In this document: piece after piece, positions 1 through 7,719 of the stretch
Position numbering within the stretch: position 1 is the stretch's first letter
How the letters are laid out: each line of letters opens with the position of its first letter
NCBI RefSeq assembly: GCF_017573465.1
Contig: NZ_JAGEPF010000016.1
Coordinates: 186,001-250,000, forward strand
DNA: 64,000 nucleotides
Reading direction: 5' to 3'
Source of the DNA: Actinomadura violacea
GTDB taxonomy: Bacteria; Actinomycetota; Actinomycetes; Streptosporangiales; Streptosporangiaceae
Translations under genes and position numbers: made by a program
The notes under the pieces: model-generated
The model's input: only the letters and a program-made list of their open reading frames with translations
Databases searched by the model: none
Told to the model about the DNA's origin: nothing

Positions 1-245
1 CCTACGACGAGAAGCCCGTGTTCGACAGCGCCCGGCTGCTCCTGCGCACCGAGGGGCACCTGCCGTCGGCCGAGGCCGCCTATGCCGTGCACGCGGCGTG
101 CGAGATGGCGGGCAGGCCCGAGAACGCCGGACGGCCGCTGGTGTTCTGCCTCTCCGACCACGGCCACTACGACGGCGACGCCTACCGCGCCTACCTCGAC
201 GCGCAGCTCGCCGGACGGTCGCCGGAGGACTCCGAGATCGCCTAG
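1..245 (+). CDS. TrpB-like PLP-dependent enzyme, C-terminal end (partial)
   Basis: The gene enters from the left in the frame beginning at base 3 and only the last 80 or so residues are present. The tail reads like the C-terminus of TrpB-like (tryptophan synthase beta-like) pyridoxal-phosphate enzymes: an EGHLPSAEAAYAVHAA stretch, which corresponds to the family's region preceding the glycine-rich phosphate loop, followed by LVFCLSDHGHYDGDAYRAYL, where the SDHGHYD segment matches the family's SGHGHFD motif. It is a host gene, separated by 270 bp from the next one. The exact substrate cannot be told from this fragment. Confidence 0.7.
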   Translation, partial: YDEKPVFDSARLLLRTEGHLPSAEAAYAVHAACEMAGRPENAGRPLVFCLSDHGHYDGDAYRAYLDAQLAGRSPEDSEIA

Positions 246-367
246 GCGCGCCGACGGAGGGCGGCCGGTTCCGGAGCGCGCCCCCGAAGTGACGGTGCGT
301 TAACGAGGATGCCCCGAAACGAACGATCCAGAGCGGCCGTTTCGGCGGGACGTTCGGTGGTCCGCTA

Positions 368-382
368 TTTCGAAGTTCGAAA
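368..382. promoter_or_regulatory. Operator-like dyad in the 246-517 intergenic region
   Basis: The sequence TTTCGAAGTTCGAAA is a 15-bp near-perfect dyad around one central base. It lies 136 bp upstream of the regulator start at 518, in the only AT-richer part of this 272-bp intergenic region. It could be an operator for the downstream regulator. Nothing else in the stretch stands out. Confidence 0.3.
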
Positions 383-517
383 ACCCCCTCGATTACGTGG
401 GAATACTCCGGGCGCCCGGGTCTCGTGCGTTTATCTCTCCTCTCGGGTGCTACGAAGACCTGGGTGCCCGGCCAGGGAAGCGCGGGCCGGACTTCGCGAC
501 CAGGGGTGTACTCTCAC

Positions 518-1543
518 ATGCTGGATATGCTCGGTCTGGAGGAAGTGGACAATATCGTCTACGGGCACATCGTCCACCGTTTCGATTGCACGGCGGAACA
601 GATCGCAAAGGCGCTCGGGCTTCCTTCCCGCCAGGTGGGCGACAGCATCGCGCGGCTCATCCGCGCGGGGCTCGTCTGCACCGAGCAGGTCGGCAGACTG
701 CGCCCGACGGCGAACGGCCCGATGGTCGCCGCCGACCGGCTGCGCGCCCAGGTGGACGCCGAGTACGCGCGCAAGCGCAGCAGCATCACCACGCTCTACG
801 GTGAGCTGGCGGGGCTCCTGGAACGGCATCCCGTGCTCGGCTCGGTCGGGCTCGCCCCCACCGTGGACCGGATCGGGGACCCGGAGGCCGCCCGGCTGCA
901 GGTCACCGAGCTGCTCGGCGCGGCACGCCGGGAGGTCGCGCGGATCACCCCGGCCGGCGGACCGGGCGCGCCGGACCGGACGCACCTCGACCACGAGCCG
1001 GCGGAGCTCGCCGCGCTGCGCCGCGGGGTCCGCCTCCGCCTGGTCTATCCCAACGGCTTCTTCGCCGACGACCGGCTGCGCGACACGGTGCGGCCCCGGC
1101 TGAACGAGGGCGGCCAGGTGCGGATGCTGCCCGAACCGCCCGTCGACCTGCTGCTCCTGGACCGGCAGGCGGTCGTCCTCACCGAGACCGGGACCGGCCC
1201 CAGCGGCCACGCGACGCTGATCGTCCGGGGCCGCGGGCTGGTCGAGGCGCTCGACGCCCTCTTCCAGAACTGCTGGTCGCAGGCGAGCTGCATCGACCAC
1301 CTCCTGGACGGGGCGGAGGAGCGCGCCGCCGGGGATCCGCTCCGGCTCGCCGCCACGGACCGCGCCATGCTCACGCTGCTGGGCGGAGGGGCCAAGGACG
1401 AGCTGGTGGCGCGGCGCCTGGGCGTCTCGGTCCGGACCGTGCGGCGCCGGGTCTCCGAGCTCCTGCGGATGATGAACGCCACCAGCCGCTTCCAGGGCGG
1501 CGTGCTCGCCGAGCGGCGGGGATGGACCGGACATGGCACGTAA
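518..1543 (+). CDS. LuxR-type helix-turn-helix regulator with N-terminal winged helix
   Basis: This 341-residue protein has a winged-helix-like N-terminus (about residues 10-65: HRFDCTAEQIAKALGL, then IARLIRAGLV), as in the TrmB-like actinobacterial regulators. A middle region of unknown ligand follows. A LuxR-type HTH ends the protein (about residues 280-325: TDRAMLTLLGGGAKDELVAR, then LGVSVRTVRRRVSELL). The ATG at 518 is chosen because it begins the conserved part; an in-frame ATG at 425 would add a low-quality arginine-rich leader. It is a host gene followed 24 bp later by the CGNR gene. The signal it senses cannot be inferred. Confidence 0.75.
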   Translation: MLDMLGLEEVDNIVYGHIVHRFDCTAEQIAKALGLPSRQVGDSIARLIRAGLVCTEQVGRLRPTANGPMVAADRLRAQVDAEYARKRSSITTLYGELAGLLERHPVLGSVGLAPTVDRIGDPEAARLQVTELLGAARREVARITPAGGPGAPDRTHLDHEPAELAALRRGVRLRLVYPNGFFADDRLRDTVRPRLNEGGQVRMLPEPPVDLLLLDRQAVVLTETGTGPSGHATLIVRGRGLVEALDALFQNCWSQASCIDHLLDGAEERAAGDPLRLAATDRAMLTLLGGGAKDELVARRLGVSVRTVRRRVSELLRMMNATSRFQGGVLAERRGWTGHGT

Positions 1544-1567
1544 CGTGTCAAGGCGTATCATGGCAGG

Positions 1568-2134
1568 GTGGCGTCCGCGGGCACGCGCATCCAACGGCTG
1601 CGCTTCGACACCGGGGCGACGTGGCTCGACCTCGTCGCCACCGTCGGCGACGCCTACGGCGAGACGCCGGTGGAACGCCTCCGCGACGTGGCGAGGCTCC
1701 GCGAGTGGCTCGACGCCGAAGGCCTCCTCCCGGAGCACGCGCCGGGTGAGGACGACCTCGTCCGGGCGCGCGAGCTGCGCGAATCCCTGCGTGTCCTGGC
1801 GCTCGCCACCCTGCGGGGGAACGCTTGGCCGCCCGGCGACGTCGCCCGCGTCAACGAGCACCTCCGCGCCGACGAGCCCCTCGAACTCCGCGACGGGCCG
1901 TCCGGGCCGCGGACCCGCCCGCCGGCGACCACCCGGGCGGCGCTCGGCCGCGTCGCCCGCCAGGCGGCCAGGCACCTCACCGGGCCCGAGGCCGGAATGC
2001 TGGGCGCCTGTCCCGCCCGCGACTGCGGGATGCTGTTCCTGGACCCGACCGGCCGGCGCGTCTGGTGCGCCGCCGAGATCTGCGGCGTCCGCCACCGCGT
2101 CCGCGAGCACCGCCGGCGCCGCGCCGCGGGGTGA
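1568..2134 (+). CDS. CGNR zinc-finger / ABATE domain protein
   Basis: This 188-residue protein starts at GTG. The first 120 residues resemble the ABATE (putative stress-induced regulator) domain with LDLVATVGDAYGE near the start. The C-terminus holds the zinc-finger-like motif ACPARDC, then RRVWCAAEICGVRHRVREHR, equivalent to the family's CGNR motif with V in place of N. Proteins of this family are putative stress-linked transcription regulators in actinobacteria. It is a host gene on the same strand as its two neighbours. Confidence 0.8.
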   Translation: MASAGTRIQRLRFDTGATWLDLVATVGDAYGETPVERLRDVARLREWLDAEGLLPEHAPGEDDLVRARELRESLRVLALATLRGNAWPPGDVARVNEHLRADEPLELRDGPSGPRTRPPATTRAALGRVARQAARHLTGPEAGMLGACPARDCGMLFLDPTGRRVWCAAEICGVRHRVREHRRRRAAG

Positions 2135-2157
2135 CCGTGCCCGCATAGGCTGGCGGG

Positions 2158-2649
2158 GTGGACAGCGATGAGTTCGTCGCCGGGTTCGATTACCCGATGT
2201 TCGTGGTGACGGCGGCCGATCCGGGCACGGGGGAGCGGGCCGGGTGCCTGGTCGGGTTCGCTACGCAGACCAGCATCGACCCGTTCAGGTTCCTGGTGTG
2301 CCTGTCCCGGCGCAACCGCACCTACAGGACGGCCACGGCGGCGACGGTCCTCGCCGTGCACGTCCTCGGCCGGGACGAAGGCCAGCGGGAACTGGCCGCC
2401 CTGTTCGGTGCGCGGACCGGTGACGACGTCGACAAGTTCGCCCGGTGCTCCTGGCGTCCGGGACCCGAAGGCGTACCCCTGCTCTCCGCGGCCCGCCGCC
2501 ACCTGGTCGGACGCGTCCTGGAGCGCGTCGACCCCGGAGACCACGTCGGTTTCCTGCTGGACCCGATCGAGGTGGCGGGGGACGGCGGGGCCGCCCCGCT
2601 CACCTTCCGCACACTGCCGGACCTGCAACCGGGCCACCAGGCAGGCTGA
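2158..2649 (+). CDS. Flavin reductase-like FMN-binding protein
   Basis: This 163-residue protein starts at GTG, 23 bp after the CGNR gene. It matches the flavin reductase-like split-barrel fold: YPMFVVTAADPGTGERAGCL, then VGFATQTSIDPFRFLVCLSR, NRTYRTATAATVLAVHVLG (the typical 'N.T...l..s...aVnvL' pattern) and a FARCSWRPGPEGVPLLSAA region. Members bind FMN and either reduce flavin or act as F420/FMN-dependent oxidoreductases. Which reaction applies here is not visible. Confidence 0.75.
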   Translation: MDSDEFVAGFDYPMFVVTAADPGTGERAGCLVGFATQTSIDPFRFLVCLSRRNRTYRTATAATVLAVHVLGRDEGQRELAALFGARTGDDVDKFARCSWRPGPEGVPLLSAARRHLVGRVLERVDPGDHVGFLLDPIEVAGDGGAAPLTFRTLPDLQPGHQAG

Positions 2650-2682
2650 CCCGCCGGCCTGGCACGGCCGGAAGCGCCGCCG

Positions 2683-3687
2683 TCAGCTACCGGTCGCCAA
2701 TATCGAGTGGGTGGCGCTGGCGAGGACGGCCGCCGGGCCGGTGGGCGGGACATGGGTGGCGAACTCCCACAGGCGGTCACCCGAGAAACGGGTGTAGTAA
2801 CGCTCGGGGCCCAGCCCGAAGAAGACCTGGTCGGGCCGGAACCAGACGTCGGGGCGTATCGCCGTGTAGGTCTCCGACTGGGTGGCGACGCTCACGACCA
2901 GGGCTCCGCCGTCGGTCGTCTTGAGCGCGTAGACCGGTTGGGGCCGGGCCTTCCAGTTCGTGCCCCCCGACCACCGGTGCCCGCCGTTGGTCCTGTTCAC
3001 CGACTTGGCCCAGCTCTTGCCGAGCTGCGACGTGAGCGGGCCCGGGGCGAACCCGGCGGCGGGGCGCTTGCCGGCCGCCGCCGCACTCAGGTAGTCGGAG
3101 AGCCTGGTGCCGACGCCGAGGGCGGCTCCGGTCGTGATGGCCGTCGCCGAGCCGTCGGAGTTGCGGGCGATCGCCGGGAACTTCTGGCCCTTCGCCAGCC
3201 ATGGGCCGGCGGTCGCCTTGTAGGAGCCGCCTCCGGTGTCCAGGAACACGAGCATCTCGGTCTCCCCGCCATCGGTCGACGTCGCCGTAACGGCGAACCA
3301 CGCGGGACCCGTGGTGCGCGGGATGTAGAACTGAGCATCCCGGTAGAAGAAGGCGGAGATCTTCTTCTCCTGCTTGGCGCGGATGCGCTTGTTGCCCGCC
3401 AGGTCGACTTCCAGCATGGGGCCGGTCTCGTTGGAGCGCAGCAGCGCGTCGGAGACCTGCGCGTTCGCTCGGTTGTTGACCTTCTGGTAGTTGGCGAAAA
3501 CGGCCTTGGCCTGCGCTTCGGTCACCGGCGTGACCGCGGGCGGCCGGCTCGGCGAGGTGCGGGGACCGGTCGTGTCCTTGTGTCCGTCGGCGGCACTGGT
3601 GCCGCATCCGGCGGCGAGCGTTCCGAGGACGGCGGCCCCCATCACGACATGGAGTCGAACTCTCGGCGGCCGCTTCGTGTCTGGCAC
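2683..3687 (-). CDS. Secreted lipoprotein of unknown function
   Basis: This 334-residue protein starts at GTG (3685-3687). A short basic N-terminus, a hydrophobic stretch and a lipobox-like LAAGCG (about residues 22-27) predict a type II signal peptide, so Cys26 should be lipidated. The mature part begins with a low-complexity Thr/Ser/Pro-rich linker, then an alpha/beta domain with no recognised catalytic motif. Similar hypothetical lipoproteins are common in actinobacteria. It is the last intact host gene before the prophage. Confidence 0.7.
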   Translation of the reverse strand: MPDTKRPPRVRLHVVMGAAVLGTLAAGCGTSAADGHKDTTGPRTSPSRPPAVTPVTEAQAKAVFANYQKVNNRANAQVSDALLRSNETGPMLEVDLAGNKRIRAKQEKKISAFFYRDAQFYIPRTTGPAWFAVTATSTDGGETEMLVFLDTGGGSYKATAGPWLAKGQKFPAIARNSDGSATAITTGAALGVGTRLSDYLSAAAAGKRPAAGFAPGPLTSQLGKSWAKSVNRTNGGHRWSGGTNWKARPQPVYALKTTDGGALVVSVATQSETYTAIRPDVWFRPDQVFFGLGPERYYTRFSGDRLWEFATHVPPTGPAAVLASATHSILATGS

Positions 3688-3833
3688 CCTCGTGCTCCCG
3701 TCTTGCCCGGCCGTACGTGGTCGACGGCCTCCGGAGATGACAGTGCGCGAGTTGGAGCAGGTCGCAACCAGGCCGCCTGCATGTGGCGGCGTAGGGCGAC
3801 CGCGTCCCCGGCCGCCCGCGTGTCGGAGAGCGG

Positions 3834-3944
3834 TCAGCCGCCGTCCGGGGCCCGCCACATCAGCCACACCGGCGGGCACCCCTTGCCGGGCATGGCCAAC
3901 TCCCGCGTCACCCGGAACCCGAACCGCTCGTAGTACGGCACGTT
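3834..3944 (-). pseudogene. GNAT acetyltransferase, C-terminal remnant cut by prophage insertion
   Basis: The minus strand encodes 36 residues starting NVPYYERFGFRVTRE and ending VWLMWRAPDGG before a TGA at 3834-3836. NVPYYERFGF is the hallmark C-terminal strand-helix of GNAT acetyltransferases ('N..(Y/F)YE..GF'). Upstream of the Asn codon the frame runs into a stop within seven codons and all similarity ends. The remnant abuts a serine integrase gene, so the 5' part should lie at the far end of the prophage. Because this is the 3' end of the gene, the lysogen probably lacks an intact acetyltransferase. Confidence 0.85.
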
Positions 3945-3960
3945 CCTACTTCTGTTCTGT
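3938..3960. other. attL: attL junction (approximate)
   Basis: Coding similarity to the GNAT gene stops at about 3944. The next bases, up to the integrase start at 3989, are non-coding and AT-richer. Serine integrases recombine attP, which usually lies beside int, with attB through a 2-bp crossover, so attL should span this point. The exact dinucleotide cannot be identified without attR. Confidence 0.7.
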
Positions 3961-3988
3961 CAAGGGTTCTTCGGCTAGCGTTCGCCGC

Positions 3989-5749
3989 ATGACAGCAAGA
4001 AGCCGACACCGCGCAGAGGAGTCGACCGCCGATGCGGCGGTGCGGGCAGCGGGTGACGTGAGGCTCCGAGCAGCGATCTACGCGCGAGTGTCGAAGGACA
4101 TGCGCAACGGCAGGTCTGTGGCTCAGCAGGAGGTGGAGGGCCGCGCGCACGTCGCGCGTGAGTCGTGGGACCTGGTGGGTGTCTGGGTCGACAACGACCG
4201 GGGAGCCTCCCAATGGTCCAAGGGGAAACGGGAGCACTGGGAAGATCTGAAAGATCAGGTCGCTGCGGGCGAGGTCGATGTCCTTGTGGTGTGGGAGCCG
4301 TCGCGGCTGACCCGTGACCGGCTGGTGTGGGCGACGCTCGCTGCGATCTGCGAGCGGGAAGGCGTGAAGATCGCGGCGTCGGGTCGTCTGTACGACCTGT
4401 CCGACCCGGACGATGCCTTCCAACTCGACCTGTACTTCGCGCTGGCGACCCGCGAGGTCGGAGTCACTCGCAAGCGAGTCATGCGCGACACCAAGGCCCA
4501 GGCCGAGAAGGGGCACCCGCACGGTGGGATCGCCTACGGCTACTACCGGCTGTACGAGGAGACGACCGGCAACCTGATCAAGCAGGTACCCGACTATCGT
4601 CGCCGGCTGAACGTGTGGGGCGTGAACTTCGTGCTGTGGCTGGCGGTCGTAGGCCACCCCGATCAGTGGTGTACGCCTCTTGGGCGGTGGGCGTTGGGCT
4701 ACCGGGTCTGGGATGCGGCGGGTACGGCTATGCCCCAGAGGAAGCGCAGGCCGCCATGGTGGGCTCTCGGCCCCCTCTTCACGCCCGATAATCACCGGAT
4801 CGAGTGGTACACCAGAGCCGACATCGTCACCGATGTGGTGGTGCCCCGTTCCCTCGCCGGCGATCCTGAGTTCGCGATCTGCCGGGAGCTCACCGAGCGG
4901 GGGATTCTGACCTCTGCACTGTCGGGTTGGGAGCCGGTAACCCTGCGATATCTCCTGGCGAATCCGACCTACGCCGGGTACCGGAGATATCGAGGTCAGC
5001 TGTACCCGGCCAAGTGGGCCCCGCTGGTCACGCTGGAGGACCACCAGGCGCTGGCAGGCAAGTACGGGCGGGGGACCTGGGAGGGGAAGAAGCCGTCGGC
5101 GGTGAGCCGTGAGCACACGGTCAAATACCTGCTCAGCGGCCTGCTCACGTGCGGAGTGTGCGAAGGTCCATGCAACACCGCGTGGACCGGCACAGGCGAG
5201 CGCCGGCGCCGCTACTACACATGCATCGGCAGAGGCAGACTTCCCGGCCGCAGCCACTGCACCGCGCGTCCCTTGGCGGAGATCGACCTGTACGTCACCG
5301 AACTGGTCATCGAGTGGCTGTCGTCGCCTGAGGCTGCCGAGGTCATGATGGTGGATACGCGGTCTGCGGTGGACCTGCGCAACCTCATGGATCGGCAAGA
5401 GGACCTGACTACCCGGCTGGATCAGCTGTACGAGAACGCTGGCTTGAACGGGATGTCCGACGAGCTGCTCGCAGCGACCGAACGGAACCTGAAGGCGCAA
5501 CTCGACTCGATCTCTGACCAGATCAAGGCTGGGCAGCGCTTCCCGGTGTTGCGCGACCTGGTGAAGCCTGACCGGGCTGATGTGGAGGCTGCCTGGGATC
5601 GGCTCGCCGACAACCTGCCGCGTCGTCGTGAGGTCATCAGGACCCTTTTCACGCGGCTGGAGCTCCAAAAGGTGGGGCGCGGCCGGCGCTATATACCGAT
5701 CGAAGACAGCATCAAGGTCACGTGGCGGGAGTTCGACAAGGCAGCCTGA
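3989..5749 (+). CDS. int: Large serine integrase
   Basis: This 586-residue site-specific recombinase integrates and, with a directionality factor, excises the prophage. The N-terminal resolvase domain has the catalytic motif AAIYARVSKD, with nucleophile Ser35 after Arg33, and the active-site region VVWEPSRLTRD. A recombinase domain follows (about residues 170-390). A zinc ribbon comes next (LLTCGVCEGPC, then YYTCIG and SHCTARPL, about residues 385-430), then a helical coiled-coil segment before the C-terminus. ATG 3989 is chosen because the upstream extension runs across the att junction into host sequence. The gene sits 45 bp from the truncated GNAT gene. Confidence 0.95.
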   Translation: MTARSRHRAEESTADAAVRAAGDVRLRAAIYARVSKDMRNGRSVAQQEVEGRAHVARESWDLVGVWVDNDRGASQWSKGKREHWEDLKDQVAAGEVDVLVVWEPSRLTRDRLVWATLAAICEREGVKIAASGRLYDLSDPDDAFQLDLYFALATREVGVTRKRVMRDTKAQAEKGHPHGGIAYGYYRLYEETTGNLIKQVPDYRRRLNVWGVNFVLWLAVVGHPDQWCTPLGRWALGYRVWDAAGTAMPQRKRRPPWWALGPLFTPDNHRIEWYTRADIVTDVVVPRSLAGDPEFAICRELTERGILTSALSGWEPVTLRYLLANPTYAGYRRYRGQLYPAKWAPLVTLEDHQALAGKYGRGTWEGKKPSAVSREHTVKYLLSGLLTCGVCEGPCNTAWTGTGERRRRYYTCIGRGRLPGRSHCTARPLAEIDLYVTELVIEWLSSPEAAEVMMVDTRSAVDLRNLMDRQEDLTTRLDQLYENAGLNGMSDELLAATERNLKAQLDSISDQIKAGQRFPVLRDLVKPDRADVEAAWDRLADNLPRRREVIRTLFTRLELQKVGRGRRYIPIEDSIKVTWREFDKAA

Positions 5750-5758
5750 TGACATGGC

Positions 5759-5793
5759 GAGGCCCCGGCGCGCTCGTGGCGGGCCGGGGCCTC
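5759..5793. terminator. Hairpin terminator after int
   Basis: GAGGCCCCGG (5759-5768) pairs perfectly with CCGGGGCCTC (5784-5793) around a 15-nt loop, and TTCT follows. It lies between the convergent ends of the integrase and the minus-strand membrane gene and can serve both. Confidence 0.7.
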
Positions 5794-5821
5794 CTTCTGC
5801 GGTCCGTTACGTGGGGCGCCG

Positions 5822-6061
5822 TTAGCTCTGTTGAGCCTTGCGTCCGGTGGTTGCGGCAGCGTCATATCCGTCCACGAAGCCGGCCTGGTAGGCGGGCTCG
5901 GCGGGCTGTGGTGGTCGCTCGATCGCCTTGAGCAGTAGCACCGTGGCGGTGATGCTGGCCCACGCGAGCATCGGGAACCGAACTCGCTCAGGCAGGTCCG
6001 GGAGCGCGATCCACACGGCCATGGCAGCGGCCCCGCTGCCGAGGAGTAGAAGTTTTCGCAA
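5822..6061 (-). CDS. Small two-helix membrane protein
   Basis: This 79-residue protein starts at TTG with a GGAGAC ribosome-binding site just upstream. Two hydrophobic segments (about residues 4-20, LLLLGSGAAAMAVWIAL, and 29-45, MLAWASITATVLLLKAI) are followed by a hydrophilic tail. Actinophage lysogeny regions often carry such small membrane proteins. A superinfection role is possible but unproven. Confidence 0.6.
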   Translation of the reverse strand: MRKLLLLGSGAAAMAVWIALPDLPERVRFPMLAWASITATVLLLKAIERPPQPAEPAYQAGFVDGYDAAATTGRKAQQS

Positions 6062-6176
6062 CCCTGTCTCCCAAATACGTCCTCCGACATCGCCCTACCC
6101 CCGGCTGGTTCATGAAGAGGACGCCCACCTGCCCACGATTGGATACCGCCCGGTCTGTACGTGATTCAACTGAAAC

Positions 6177-6206
6177 ATTACGGACGCGTAATGCGACAAT
6201 ATTGTC
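6177..6206. promoter_or_regulatory. Pair of palindromes upstream of the membrane gene
   Basis: ATTACG-N4-CGTAAT occupies 6177-6192, and the perfect 12-bp palindrome GACAATATTGTC occupies 6195-6206. They lie in a 181-bp, unusually AT-rich gap between the XRE regulator and the membrane gene, where the promoter of the latter should be. They look like operators, and the adjacent XRE protein is the natural candidate to bind them. Confidence 0.45.
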
Positions 6207-6242
6207 ACATGACGTAATTAGCGACGGCGCGTCAAGGGCCTG

Positions 6243-6725
6243 TCAACGATCAGAGCCGCGGATGCCGAGCTGCCGGCGGGCCGCTGATGACTCCGCGATG
6301 GGCAGCATGACCTTGGCCATCGCCGCCTGCGGCTCCCGCTGGATCCAATCGTGCAGCGCTTCAAGGGACTCCTCTGGGTGGGTGCGCACCCACTGCAACG
6401 CGAGCGTCCGGGAGCTGACGGGCGGCTGAATGCCTCCCAGCTCCTCTGGGCGAAAGAAGCCGATCAGCACGGCAAGCTGGGGCGCCGGCGTCTCCATGAC
6501 GTCGGCGAGCATCCGCAACGTTGCCCAGTCGTCGGGCATTCGGACCCCGCGTCGCCAGAACCCGATCGTGCTGTTGTTGATGCCGATCTCGCCCTGAAGG
6601 TCGACGTTGGACATGCCGCGCGCGGTCATCTCCCCCTCCAGCCACTCTCCGAAGCGCCGAGCGGCCTCGACCTTGGCCTCCTCTCGGCGCCGGCGGGCCT
6701 CCAGCATGCGATCTCGATCGGACAT
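6243..6725 (-). CDS. XRE-family helix-turn-helix regulator
   Basis: This 160-residue protein starts at ATG 6725, with GGGTGGAG just upstream. A basic helical N-terminus (about residues 5-35) precedes an HTH_XRE domain (about residues 38-85: GMSNVDLQGEIGINNSTIGF, then WRRGVRMPDDWATLRMLADV). The C-terminal half is helical, with a repressor-like shape. It is divergent from the early genes beginning at 6984 and is a candidate lysogeny or maintenance regulator. A second, smaller repressor candidate lies at 8640-8873, so which one gives immunity is open. Confidence 0.8.
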   Translation of the reverse strand: MSDRDRMLEARRRREEAKVEAARRFGEWLEGEMTARGMSNVDLQGEIGINNSTIGFWRRGVRMPDDWATLRMLADVMETPAPQLAVLIGFFRPEELGGIQPPVSSRTLALQWVRTHPEESLEALHDWIQREPQAAMAKVMLPIAESSAARRQLGIRGSDR

Positions 6726-6775
6726 CTGCTCCACCCTCTGAGGTCTCAGTCCGCGCTGATGCAGACGGTATCGCC

Positions 6776-6790
6776 TTAGTACAGCGTTGG
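6776..6790. promoter_or_regulatory. Operator-like site S1 (TTAGTACAGCG)
   Basis: TTAGTACAGCGTTGG lies 51 bp upstream of the XRE gene start. Its first 11 bases recur exactly in the promoter region of the PIN-domain gene at 45869-45883, and a related site lies at 6934-6948. Confidence 0.35.
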
Positions 6791-6921
6791 AACGCCCTGG
6801 ATGCTAGCGCCGCCGCAGAACGCGGGCGGTTTTCGCTGCTCGAAACGGCACGTCTTACCTACGCGCCACGACTCCCTATCTGCCTCTGCGCAGAGTGTCG
6901 ATGACGAACGCTTCTCCGATC

Positions 6922-6951
6922 TTGCGCAAAGGCGGAGCGCTGTTCTAGCCT
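6922..6951 (+). promoter_or_regulatory. Candidate rightward promoter with operator-like site S2
   Basis: TTGCGC (6922-6927) and TAGCCT (6946-6951) are separated by 18 bp. The overlapping site GGAGCGCTGTTCTAG (6934-6948) resembles the site at 45869-45883, with 12 of 15 bases shared. The promoter would serve the early genes starting at 6984. Confidence 0.4.
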
Positions 6952-6983
6952 CTGTCCACACGCAGAGACGAACGGGGGTGTTA

Positions 6984-7256
6984 GTGGAATTGACCCCGGA
7001 GCAGCGGCGGGATCGGGCGAGGCAGGCAGTACAGGTCTCGTGGCAGAAGACCGAGGATCCGGCCGCCCGCACGGAACCCGCCCGAGCCGCGGCCCTCAAG
7101 CGGTTCGAGAACCAGGTCGATCCTGACCGGGTTCTGCCCGAGGACGAGCGCCTCCGTCGGGCGAACGAAGCCAAGCGGCAGTTCTACAAGAGGCTGGGCA
7201 AGCTTTCCGCCGCCGCCCGGCGGGCTCGCCGTGAGGCCACCAGGGCGGCTCTGTGA
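6984..7256 (+). CDS. Small basic helical early protein
   Basis: This protein of about 90 residues starts at GTG 6984 (GTG 6978 is an alternative two codons earlier). The sequence is rich in Arg, Ala and Lys, begins ELTPEQRRDRARQAVQVSWQ and appears entirely helical. No family is recognised. It is divergent from the XRE regulator and overlaps the next gene by 4 bp, so it opens a short operon. Confidence 0.6.
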   Translation: MELTPEQRRDRARQAVQVSWQKTEDPAARTEPARAAALKRFENQVDPDRVLPEDERLRRANEAKRQFYKRLGKLSAAARRARREATRAAL

Positions 7257-7459
7257 GCACCCTCGCCGAACTGCGCGCCTCGGTGCCTGCCGAGAAGCGT
7301 GCGGCGATCCGGCAGGCCGCGCACCGCGAGGTCGCCGAGAACGCGCCTGCTCCCACCCCGCAACACATAGCCCGGCTCGCCCCGCTCTTCGCCGGCGAGG
7401 CCAGGCACATCATCGCTCGGCACGCCCAGATCGAGCCGGAGCACACAACAGCGGCTTAA
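7253..7459 (+). CDS. Small hypothetical protein
   Basis: This 68-residue protein starts at GTG within the stop of the preceding gene (GTGA overlap), which indicates translational coupling. It is helical and rich in Ala, with several His (EARHIIARHAQIEPEH). Its function is unknown. Confidence 0.55.
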   Translation: MSTLAELRASVPAEKRAAIRQAAHREVAENAPAPTPQHIARLAPLFAGEARHIIARHAQIEPEHTTAA

Positions 7460-7465
7460 CGGCGA

Positions 7466-7496
7466 ACGGCCCCCAGACCGTGAATCCGGGGGCCGT
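7466..7496. terminator. Hairpin between small early genes
   Basis: ACGGCCCCC (7466-7474) pairs perfectly with GGGGGCCGT (7488-7496). It follows the stop at 7459 and precedes the next gene at 7533, so it may terminate or attenuate the short operon. Confidence 0.55.
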
Positions 7497-7532
7497 CCCA
7501 GGCCGTGACCCGCAGACAGGAGACAACGGGTC

Positions 7533-7718
7533 GTGAAGAAGAGTATGCAGCAGCCGACGGCCAACCCGAAGCGCGCACGATCAAGGAAGCGCTTGTGGGC
7601 CGCGGCCCATTCCGACGCTACCTACAAGCGTCTGGCCGACCATCGCGAGCGGCTTCCCGACGACGTCATCGCGCGGTGCGCCGCTACTGGCTGCTCCCAC
7701 GGGACGCGGACCCACTGA
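7533..7718 (+). CDS. Small basic hypothetical protein
   Basis: This 61-residue protein starts at GTG with CAGGAGACA upstream. It is strongly basic at the N-terminus (PKRARSRKRLW) and carries two cysteines (CAATGC) near the end, but no known domain. It lies 1 bp before the Mini-A-like gene. Confidence 0.5.
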   Translation: MKKSMQQPTANPKRARSRKRLWAAAHSDATYKRLADHRERLPDDVIARCAATGCSHGTRTH

Positions 7719-7719
7719 G

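Noticed and set aside
431..2146. A 571-codon open frame on the minus strand opposite the regulator and CGNR genes
   Set aside because: It is the antisense shadow of high-GC genes. It has no domain, is rich in Arg, Gly and Pro, and the plus strand has clear families.
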